DNA from: Rodentolepis nana
Lineage: Eukaryota; Platyhelminthes; Cestoda; Cyclophyllidea; Hymenolepididae
Direction of reading: 5' to 3'
DNA: 16,450 nt
NCBI GenBank assembly: GCA_900617975.1
Contig: UZAE01000955.1
Coordinates: 1-16,450 of the forward strand
Part shown: piece by piece, positions 8,475 through 16,450 of the stretch
How positions within the stretch are numbered: position 1 is the stretch's first letter
Layout of the letters: the number at the start of each line of letters is the position of its first letter
Position numbers and translations under genes: made by a program
The notes under the pieces: model-generated
Seen by the model: the letters and a program-made list of their open reading frames with translations, nothing else
What the model was told of the DNA's origin: nothing
Database searches by the model: none

Positions 8475-9205
8475 AATTACTACCAAAATGGTTATAAACC
8501 CTTGAAACATCAAAATCGCATGAAATTCGGTTATTTCGGTTTAACCTATCAAGAATCATAGGAATAGTCTAGAACACTGAACGCATACACTTGCATGCAT
8601 TTCGTATAAGACAATTGCCGACTCCTTATATAATTATTTTTTCCTTAAATAAGTACTCACTCTGATAAGAAAATCTAGCACAATAGGAAAATTCATCTTG
8701 GAAATAGTTTAACATCAACTCATGTACCCATAGCGAAAACGCTAAATTTAGATTATGAAATGGGCTTTAACAATATTAGATCACCAACAGGAAGTCTAAC
8801 TGTATTATAGAAAGGCTGTAGTATATTGTATTGCTCCCGAATCGCAGAAAGTTAGAGGTCAGGATTAGTAGAAAGAAGATCTAGACTTTGATAATAGTCG
8901 ACTCCTAGTTCCGAATTTCAACTTATGTATATTGTACAACGACGAAGGAAATTTATGCGATAAAGGAAAAAGTCAGAAGGTCAGACATGAGTTTGAGAAC
9001 CAAGTGTGCTCTCCATGGGGATGGAATTGAATAAATTAGTTAAAAATCGTTATTGAACTACGGTATGAGTACAAAGACACTAATTGTACGCGTCCTATAC
9101 CAACTCTTGAATATGAAACAACGTTTCAGCCAGAGTGTGAAGACTATTTCACCAATTTTAAACCTTTCAGAGAGAGGGTGGTGAGAGATTAGACATATTG
9201 CCTAA
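8475..9205. other. Spacer, no firm gene
   Basis: The first 500 bp hold nothing recognisable. From about 9050 a plus-strand frame stays open to about 9190 (residue runs such as RPIPTLEYETTFQPECEDYF) and stops just before the longer decayed frame listed next. It may belong to the same remnant, one frame off. Confidence 0.4.
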
Positions 9206-9727
9206 ACACTACACAGAGAAGTTAACATGATAAATAAACACTACATTAAGCAAGAATTCGTATACACCAAGCAGGATAGAATTCTCGTGTGGAAGTAGAT
9301 GAGAAATGTGCAGGACAAAATTGAAGGCCCTTCAAAGTATTGAAAAGAGTTACTCATATTATCCTTCTTTCCACAAACATCAGCTTGGAAAGATTTGAAA
9401 GTCCACGGAAGTGGAGCTAAATTCTTTGTTCGGCTTTTATCTTATAACCTTCTCGAAGCTATGGAAATATTTGGTCACATAAAGCTGTTAGGAAAAGGCT
9501 TTCTCTGTTCGACTCCGTACTTTGCGATCACCAAGAGAACATGCTTCCTAGAGAGGAAAATGAATACACCCATCAAAAAGGTGCATTGTTGCAATCTTAT
9601 CAGCCACATAGATTAACTGTACTCCCGAGAAATCAATAAACAGGCCAAATTGATCCAACTCAGCATTCAAGAAGAAATAGTTCAAATTTTTAAGTACATC
9701 CAGCAAATATTCAAAATGTGTGATTAA
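9206..9727 (+). pseudogene. Possible decayed coding sequence, family unknown
   Basis: A single plus-strand frame runs for about 174 codons with only three internal stops (9296, 9341 and 9614). At this base composition about a dozen would be expected by simple calculation. The block 9344-9613 alone is open for 90 codons. Residues are mixed and not low-complexity, for example KDLKVHGSGAKFFVRLL and RTCFLERKMNTPIKK. I see no catalytic signature or known fold. No spliced structure, promoter or Met start supports a live gene. Because many frames were scanned, chance remains a real alternative. Confidence 0.25.
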
Positions 9728-9861
9728 TTAAAAGAGAGTTAATTGCAGTGCGAAGTTATTGCGTTAATTACCTCTGAATGAAAATATATTATATTTCTTC
9801 TAATAAGACCCAAATGGGGAGAGCAGCGCGTGCGTGGTAGGGAGATTATTGCGAAGCCAGT

Positions 9862-10158
9862 GTGACTCAGTGGGGCTATGACTCTATTCACCATGAGAAA
9901 ATTGGACGTCTCAATAAAAAAAAGGCTCTCTTGGTGTACACTTCTTGTACCAGATGCCTTATATTGATGGAGCATGAATCATCCAATCTTTCAAGCGGAT
10001 GGTTGGGAAAGGAGATGTCAGGTGTAAAGAAGCGTAAAATGCAAGATAGAATTCCGTCTTTCCTAGATTTTTACACCCAAAATTGCTACTTAACAGGACA
10101 TTTCCAACAAATGGCCAGGATAAAAGAGTTCTCGTGTGAATATGGGAATGCAAATTAA
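9862..10158 (+). pseudogene. Unidentified open stretch next to the decayed frame
   Basis: Ninety-eight open codons start at a GTG, not an ATG, in a different frame from 9206-9727. Internal methionines occur at residues 36, 52 and 60. No motif is recognised. Long minus-strand frames overlap it (9739-9975, 9959-10228), which shows that stops are simply sparse here on both strands. It could be the 3' part of the same decayed element, or slightly less AT-rich DNA that happens to be open. Confidence 0.15.
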
Positions 10159-10972
10159 ATAAAATTAAATTTCTATTTAAAGTAGTAAATACGGAACAGT
10201 TTGAATAACAACGTGCGTAACTCACCACGTCTCAGAATATTTTGGAAAAGTTTTGAAAATTCTTTTTGTGCAATTTCTACATTCGTATTTTGAATGTTCA
10301 TTTTCAACTCTTTAATCACAGGCCGATTGTAACAGTCAGTTTGCCCTTGAAATAGCTCCAAAAATAAGAACCTCGGGTAGACAGATGGAGTGATCTTGGA
10401 GATCATAAACTTGGGAAATTATGCATTCTTCTCTGAAAGCCATATGAAAGTATACCAGTGTAAAGAATGAGATATGCATCGAATCATCATTTTTCTGTAA
10501 AAAATGAACTCTCGTTCTTCATCTGCTAGTTGCAGGAATGAATGGTTGCAACAATTTCGTCTAATATATTCCACAGTTTCTGGTGTTATTAAAACAAATG
10601 GGGCCTACGTTCTGTGGAGTTGAAACTGCACACCAAATGCTTATTTTTGCGTCATATTGAGGCAAACACGTGTGCTTTTGGAGTTTGTCCCTTGAATAAT
10701 TACGAATGTTTTGAAGATTCTCTTTCCTCGCCATGGTGGAACCATGCTTTGTCTGTGATAAAATGGGACTTTTATTCCGATAACTATCAACGACAAGAGT
10801 GAGTAAGCACTCGGAATAATGTTTGCACGCTCAATTTATTCTAGCATGAAGTTCATTTGATATTTAATTAAGTGGAGGGACATTTTGTTGACTTCCATGA
10901 GTTTCTTAGCGGAGTCTCGTGAATACTCTGAACATTCTCCTTTGAAATAACCATATGACCACGGTTACACTT
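10159..10972. other. Spacer, no gene seen
   Basis: Open frames of 62-89 codons occur on both strands, with none showing a motif or a start/splice context. No repeats shared with the rest of the window were noticed. Confidence 0.5.
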
Positions 10973-11036
10973 GGTGTTAGTGGTCGAACCTGCAGCTCTA
11001 AATTTGGCGCGCATCCTCTAAACACAACTTCCAGTA
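10973..11036 (-). repeat. Degenerate tRNA-like retroposon head
   Basis: The minus strand reads a box-A-like block GTTGTGTTTAGAGGATGCGC, then GCTGCAGGTTCGACC, which contains the box-B core GGTTCGA, then CACTAACACC. The ends GTGTT and AACAC can pair. Spacing and wording resemble arthropod tRNA-derived SINE heads (GTGGTTAGAGC...GGTTCGA). It does not fold into a full cloverleaf and its downstream sequence does not match the main SINE body, so it would be a fragment of a different family. Confidence 0.4.
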
Positions 11037-11040
11037 GAAA

Positions 11041-11679
11041 CAGTTTATTTTCATTTAGGGTTACAAAGAATTTACATCCAAATGGTTTACAGGCATAAAA
11101 ATTCTTTATTCAATTAAAAATGGCATTCAGCAAGACAGAATGCACAGTCGTTATTAATCCTCGACAATGCAACTATGAGCAATACGCAGTTAACACCAAA
11201 TGATGGCGTCACATCACATGACCTATCGAAAACGATCATTTTCACTTTCAGTATGATATGGTTCACAGGACCTCTTTTATCCTGACCACACCCTGAAACC
11301 CTAACACACCCTTTTATTGATAAGAGCACAACGTTTACCTTTTTGGACTTCTAAGCAAGAAGCATTTTATTCAGAATACCACCCTAATTGACACAGTCGC
11401 TATAAGTAGAAAAGAGATAAACAATAAGTTCTTAAAAAAAATCCATTAATAAAAATTTTCGATTTATCTAGTGAGAAAGTGAAATTTTGGATGAGATTTG
11501 GTAAATGAAGCCCAAATGAAGCAAACAAATTGATTCTAAATTAAATCTTGTATCAAAAAAATTGAAAACGAGGCCTTCCAGAAAATCGTTAAAGCTGGCG
11601 CTCATTGCGTAGAGAATAAAAAATACAAGGGAACTGGAAGAATAGGCTTTGCTCATACTCTTCTCATTTCACATGAAGC
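11041..11679. other. AT-rich spacer, no gene seen
   Basis: About 640 bp. Minus-strand frames at 11114-11329 and 11468-11656 show no recognised motif. No repeat was found. Confidence 0.5.
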
Positions 11680-11696
11680 AATATCAAGCAAAATGA

Positions 11697-11984
11697 AGTG
11701 TGCGACAGACTTAAATCCACGTGGTTCACCCTGGGCAACGTAAACTCAAATGGCAAAAAAAGTCTATAAACTTCAAACCAGCATGACCCGACGCTTTGTC
11801 ATATTTGACCCCTTCCATAGTACTCATCTTACCTTTCCTCTGCCTTCGTGCATGTCTTTCTGCCTCTTTTACATCTGTGAATCATTAATCTGTCACTTTG
11901 ATGTTCCTCCTCCCCTCTGTGAAGTCCGAAGTCAGCTAAAAGGCTAATGATAACTATCAAAGCGACTGCCATTTGATAAATATT
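11697..11984 (+). mobile_element. SINE-like retroposon, copy 8
   Basis: A plus-strand copy from AAGTGTGCGACAGACTTA to CTGCCATTTGATAAATATT. The head is degraded: the hairpin reads CGTAAACTCAAATGG and no longer pairs fully. About 30 bases before the body are missing (GTCTATAAACTTCAAACC). The body ATG is present. A possible 10-bp target duplication, AATATCAAGC at 11680-11689 and AATATTAAGC at 11985-11994, has one mismatch; it would place the left boundary a few bases earlier. Confidence 0.87.
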
Positions 11985-11994
11985 AATATTAAGC

Positions 11995-13005
11995 GGGATT
12001 TCAAAAAAGAGTTGAGTTTACCAAGGAGCTTCATTTACTTATCACTTGCTTAAACCGCATTTCTTTTGCCAATCGTCAATCCAAACAAAAACAGATTCAA
12101 TTAAGCGAACTTCCATCCATCTCATCTTAGACGGTTCCTTTGCAAATATGGTTTGAGATCATATCTCTCAAATAGCAGAATTCGCAACTACTGTGGAAAA
12201 AAATTTGATCTGGCAGTCATTTCTTGTCAACACAAATTCAAAGGCAACAGACATAGCCTAGTCTTTCTTATTTTAAGTTCAACAATCTACAGTAGCCTGT
12301 TAAACACTTTAATTGAATGCTTCACAAAGAAAGTAGGCGGGAAAAGAGGTTCATAGTTCTTTTCAATAGCAGACGACACCACTTCCAGGAACTTTTAATG
12401 GTAGGGGACCGTTGGTATTTTGTCCCACAAATTGCTGCTCAATGCTCAAACCTTAGTACACCCTCAACTTCAGTACGCAGATCCGATTCCAATGGAGATC
12501 AACCTAGATAAATTTACTCTGACCCTGCCTTTGAATCCTAGAGCCGCAGAAAATCATCTCAATTGAATCACCGAACCAGGTGTTTAAAAACCTCGGAAAA
12601 GATTCCATGTGGATCTATACCTCAGGTCCATTGCATGGACTCCTTTCGCTGAGGAGCTTGTGGCGTTATTTGAAGGATGTTTTATTTAAAAATTATAGTA
12701 ATTCTTTATTCATTAAGAATGACAAAAGTCTCTTGCGTAAAAGCAATGATAATGGCAATAATATACGTCTGGTTTATTGGCGAAGATGGAAAACCGTTGA
12801 CGTGATTCTAGATAATCACAAATTGTTTGACCATTTGGCCTAAAATTGCAGTAGGTGGTGATTTTCCATTCGAAATCATGCGCAGACACACCGAAGAAAA
12901 AAGAATTCAACTTAAGGAGGACCATTCAGGTGTTTTAGCTTTGTTACCTTCGGTTCTTCATTCATTCGAAGAATCCTCGAATCCAACATCCATTTAACAT
13001 GCATC
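11995..13005. other. Spacer with open but unidentified frames
   Basis: Between about 12150 and 12997 several plus-strand frames stay open in succession: 12153-12356, 12317-12511, 12405-12563, 12580-12843 and 12812-12994. The last reads residues such as AVGGDFPFEIMRRHTEEKR. The sequence is somewhat less AT-rich than its surroundings. This pattern can come from a frameshifted, long-dead transposon or gene, but I recognise no domain, and overlapping minus-strand frames are also open. Confidence 0.25.
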
Positions 13006-13023
13006 AATGTTGATGAGAGGATG
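13006..13023. repeat. Target-site duplication, left (copy 9)
   Basis: AATGTTGATGAGAG is followed by GATG; it is matched at 13180-13196 by the same 14 bases followed by ATG. The pair shows that everything between, including the tRNA-like block, was inserted as one unit. Confidence 0.85.
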
Positions 13024-13179
13024 TCTGCTAATCGCATCTACACTTCTCCGCTCTGCCAACTGAGCTAACACCCAAGGTGTGCGATGGACTTACCTCCACG
13101 CGGTGCACCCTTGGCAACGTGTACTCATATAGCAAAAAAGTCTATTACTCGGCATTATGCCATTTGAAATTATAATAAT
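13024..13179 (+). mobile_element. Chimeric, internally deleted SINE, copy 9
   Basis: The insertion is bounded by the AATGTTGATGAGAG duplications (13006-13023, 13180-13196). In order it contains about 50 bp not present at the start of other copies, including an antisense tRNA 5'-half (13050-13073). Then comes the family head from about 13075 (AGGTGTGCGATGGACTTACC) through AGTCTATTACTCGGCA. It jumps straight to the tail, ATGCCATTTGAAAT plus TAATAATAA. The whole pyrimidine-rich body, about 200 bp, is missing. Confidence 0.87.
13050..13073 (-). other. Antisense tRNA 5'-half (box A) inside copy 9
   Basis: The minus strand reads TGGGTGTTAGCTCAGTTGG then CAGAGC, which matches the D-arm and box A of canonical eukaryotic tRNAs. 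The D stem GCTC/GAGC pairs around the loop AGTTGGCA. No matching anticodon or T arm follows at normal distance. A weak GGATTCGAGGATT at 12971-12983 (minus) lies outside the insertion and is too far away. It is a half-tRNA fragment, not a gene. Confidence 0.75.
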
Positions 13180-13196
13180 AATGTTGATGAGAGATG
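13180..13196. repeat. Target-site duplication, right (copy 9)
   Basis: Second copy of AATGTTGATGAGAG, followed by ATG, directly after the TAATAATA tail. Confidence 0.85.
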
Positions 13197-14196
13197 GTTT
13201 TTCCTGGGATATAAAGCAACGTAAATTAATGTGTTTAAAAATCATATAAATTTAATTATATGAATATTTATGATGAAAACATGGATTTTGTTCCAAGTTA
13301 AGAACATTAGTTCGGATTTTATCACCTCTGTCTTGGATATAAATATATATAGAACAACGGCCACTATTTTAATTTATACAACACCCTTCACTTGACAATT
13401 TTCAGTAAGAATAGGGAATAGGTGATTTCAAAGTTTTAATGCTTGTACAAAAGAACAATTAAAGAAATGTAATGGATGTGATTAACGTAAATTATACATA
13501 AATAAGGTAAAAGAAATATTGATCTGGCCGAAGACACCATACACCAGTATATTTAAAAAGTATTTTCATAATAAGCCGTAACGACAGCAACCAGTAAAAG
13601 TGTTGTATTAACTTCAATATTATCAGCTTTTAATTTATTTTAGTCTTTGTGAATGAGTACATCTGGTTATAAGAGATTAATATTTTATAGTTGCTATAAA
13701 AAACGTGTGAATCGATTGACCATTCATTTTGAAAACAGCATTCTAATTTTCCAAAACAGTGTGATTATTTTCAGAAAGACACACAAGTTGGATGGCTAGT
13801 TGAATATATTAATAATGATTTGAAATGCCAATTATTCTAACCTAAATTTTTGAGAAATTATGGGAGAGTGAGGGAAAGACCTGTTACCATTAAATGCACA
13901 TCACAATACATCAATAGCTAAAGTGAAAGCTTGTCAAGCCAGAGGTAGTAATAATGAGGTTTATTAGTGAATGTTCAGTAATAAGAACAGCATATCAGCC
14001 CCTTGAAGCCTGTTGTTTGATAAAATACGAGCTACTCATCAAATATGGACATTTTAATTTGTCTAATCACGTCTATTTCGAGCACTGGAATAAAACTTAA
14101 AGGCAAAATGCCTCATGCACAAGATTATCGATTAATTGATTTTTTCGCATGCATTTCAGTATGTTTAACTGTGAGCGAAGAATACAGCTATGCAAC

Positions 14197-14220
14197 TATT
14201 GACTAACCAATTAGTCAATA
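14197..14220. repeat. Perfect 10-bp stem hairpin
   Basis: TATTGACTAA (14197-14206) and TTAGTCAATA (14211-14220) are exact complements separated by CCAA. There is no T-run or coding context that would make it a terminator. Its function is unknown. Confidence 0.85.
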
Positions 14221-15330
14221 ATTCTATGCCAGTACAATCATTTTCTTCATAAAAGACCGTCATTTTGAGCAACATGTCTACTCCATTCTTCGTCCTGGGA
14301 TTTGAGTGGTTACAGCTTTAGAAAAAAGTAGTTGATAGTTAAAAAATCTACAAATGTTAATCGAACAATGACATTAAATAAATGCTAATAATTTATCCTC
14401 AGTGAGTTAAAAAAAATTATTAACAATTAAGTAAAAGCAAATAAATGAGATGAATAATGGCATAGGAAATTGGGTTAAAAAAGCAAGTAACAATAAAAGT
14501 AAAGTCAGTTAATTCGTGAGAGACTACTAAGCTGGTCAGTCACGCTAGAATGCTGGAATTAGTCATCCAAATTTGAATTTCCCAGTTGACAGCTGAAATA
14601 CCACCACCATGTGGTCAATAATAGGACCAAAAATGAGGATAAAATAACAATTTTCTCTAGAATATCCTTATATTGAGAACGTTTGCCGCCAAATTCGGAC
14701 TAAATAAACACTTCAACATTAAATATTGCTACACTCGAAAAAATATTTTATTTCGATTTCAAAGTATTTCAAGGTATGAGAGATATTTCATTATTGCTAA
14801 ATCGACATGCTAACGACAATAACACGTCCTATTCCTAGCATACCTCATAATAATTCTGTCGAACCTTAGAGGGTCCATATTTAATAAATAATTAAATATT
14901 TGCCAACACCAAACTCTTAAAATTACAAATGAAAACAAAATATCTTAAAAAATTAGTAGATTCTGATGTCGAAATGCGAGATTACGACAAATAAACGACT
15001 TTCAGAGCTGGAGTCAAGTTGGGAAGGAAGTACTCAAATATTCTAAATGGTGATGACCTTTTGGGCAAGAAGATTATGACAACCCTAGCTTTCCTTAAAT
15101 CAGATGTCATATATAGGTGTACTTTAAGAAAAAATTGTTGATAGAAAAGTAAAATACGCAAAAAACTCAACTTTCTACTTTAATCTACCCAATTTCACTG
15201 TCAACAACGGAGTTATGGTGAGTTCACCAACTCCTCCCCAAATTTTCTTTCCCCTCAATACACTTTCCGATTCCTTTGCAATCGTTCAATACAAACATTT
15301 TCCGTAATATCAGCTCCTGCTAATAAATTT

Positions 15331-15350
15331 CATATATATATATATGTATA
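15331..15350. repeat. AT dinucleotide microsatellite
   Basis: CATATATATATATATGTATA is an alternating purine-pyrimidine run in AT-rich DNA. It is likely length-polymorphic. Confidence 0.85.
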
Positions 15351-16417
15351 GAACTTTAAATCTAATTTTTTGGCTTAATAATTTGATAAAATGAAATAAA
15401 TGTTACAATAGGACGAAATGGTCACCTATAAATAAGAAAATTTAAAGCGAATCAACATATGCAAACAAACATAAATAAATCGATCGTACATTTTGATTAA
15501 AAATTTATTGATAATAATTTTTTCCCTTAAAATAAAATTATTGTGCAGCGTTTTTCATAAAATTATCCAATCAAAATGATTCAATCCAAGTATGAAGAGT
15601 ACATGGGCAAATTGAATTTATTCATTACAGAATAAAAATGTAAAAAAATGGCAAGGAAATCTTGTAAAACGAAGCCCTGTAGACAAGTAAAAACAAAATA
15701 TCAATTGTTTTGTAGACTTCAAAAAATATTCAATTTTTAGTGATTATTGTCCAATATTTTGAATTTTCGGAGGGAAGTAACACTGAATAACAGTATGACA
15801 AAATAACAAAGGGAATAAAGTGCAACGTCAAAGTTTCAAAAAGATCAAATAGCACGTGATTTTGGTGCTCGGACTGTATAATATTTACATCGAGAATGTG
15901 GAGGGTGAGAATTCGCATTCCAGAATTTAGCTCACAGCACTAGTCTACCCCTACTCATTATTGAGTAGTCGACTTGGCAGCTTCATTCTGTATTTTCTTC
16001 AAATCGCTAAGAAGACAGAATTTCCTCCACATTATCGACACAACGAGCGTGAAACCTCCTTTTCAATTAATTATCTCAGGGGTTCAATCAAAGGATGCGT
16101 AAAAACATTGCTCATTATATCTGTCTGGAAAGGGACTGCTAATGAAGTGGTTTAAAGGCAGGGAGGGAGTGGGGAGTTGGATGAGGTGCTATCGTATGCG
16201 TCCAATAATTCATCAAAAGGGTTCTAATTAATGACATCATGTCGCCATTAATCTTTTAAAGAGCTTGATTTTATATTAGCTCACCCATAAAACTCTTTAT
16301 TATCATCACCCGCTAACTAAAAAACCGACCTCTTAATTATACGCCTTGTTTAAGCCAATAATTAACTCTTATTAATATAAATGTCTCCGGCTGCTAACAG
16401 GTAGTAATTAATATATA

Positions 16418-16450
16418 TTTCAAATGGCAGGCTTTATGATATTTATCATT
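16418..16450 (-). mobile_element. SINE-like retroposon, copy 10 (cut by window edge)
   Basis: The last 33 bases, TATATTTCAAATGGCAGGC then TTTATGATATTTATCATT, match the complement of the family 3' end (GCCTGCCATTTGAAATA). The element continues beyond the window in minus orientation. Confidence 0.8.

Larger units (their letters stand above)
13197..16417. other. Long AT-rich, nearly featureless region
   Basis: About 3.2 kb with no SINE copy, in contrast to the roughly one per 1.2 kb before it. Open frames at 14982-15170, 15730-15918 and 15961-16155 lack ATG or motif support. Minor structure includes an inverted repeat CATATAA/TTATATG near 13242-13261, a strong hairpin at 14197-14220, an AT dinucleotide run at 15331-15350 and a G-rich patch at 16157-16180. 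I see no gene. Confidence 0.6.

Noticed and set aside
12971..13073. Complete intron-containing tRNA gene on the minus strand
   Set aside because: Box A is good, but the candidate box B (GGATTCGAGGATT) lacks a pairing T stem and lies outside the target-duplicated insertion.
291..13179. CRISPR-like array of regularly spaced repeats
   Set aside because: Units are about 300 bp, in both orientations, diverged, with A-rich tails and target duplications; these are retroposons.
15961..16155. 64-codon open frame near the right end
   Set aside because: Begins at a TTG, has no motif, and sits in low-complexity surroundings.

Overview
This is an AT-rich eukaryotic window with no convincing intact protein-coding gene, no rRNA and no CRISPR array. 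Very dense short retroposons, short AT-rich spacers, simple repeats and tRNA-derived fragments fit a repeat-rich animal genome, most likely an arthropod. I cannot name the species. The stretch reads as intergenic or long-intron DNA.

The dominant content is one SINE-like family, with ten copies or fragments covering about one sixth of the window: 291-617 (+), 1341-1725 (-), 2353-2659 (+), 4028-4304 (-), 4986-5269 (+), 6619-6931 (-), 8157-8457 (+), 11697-11984 (+), 13024-13179 (+, internally deleted) and 16418-16450 (-, cut by the window edge). A typical copy is about 300 bp. It begins with a head starting near GGTGTGCGATAGACTTACC, continues with a pyrimidine-rich body beginning at CTACCATGACCCC, and ends in GCCATTTGAAATAAATAAATA. 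Direct flanking duplications of 12-17 bp at four copies, plus a weaker 10 bp one, show insertion by target-primed retroposition.

The family is modular. Copy 2353-2659 has the same body and tail but a different head, a foldable tRNA-Asp(GTC)-like sequence at 2353-2424. Copy 13024-13179 carries an extra 5' block containing a tRNA box-A half in antisense. Copy 1341-1725 has the centre of its head triplicated. A further tRNA-like fragment lies at about 10973-11036 on the minus strand.

Outside the SINEs, the clearest items are a 95-bp direct repeat (2818-2912 and 7529-7623, two mismatches) and a possible small secreted-peptide locus at 1835-2142 with two similar signal-peptide-like segments. There are also two strong palindromes (2252-2277, 14197-14220) and two stretches (9206-10158, about 12150-12997) with unusually few stops in some frames that may be decayed coding sequence. 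The 3.2 kb from 13197 to 16417 is almost featureless AT-rich DNA.

No pathway or operon can be described. The window's interest lies in how its retroposons are built.
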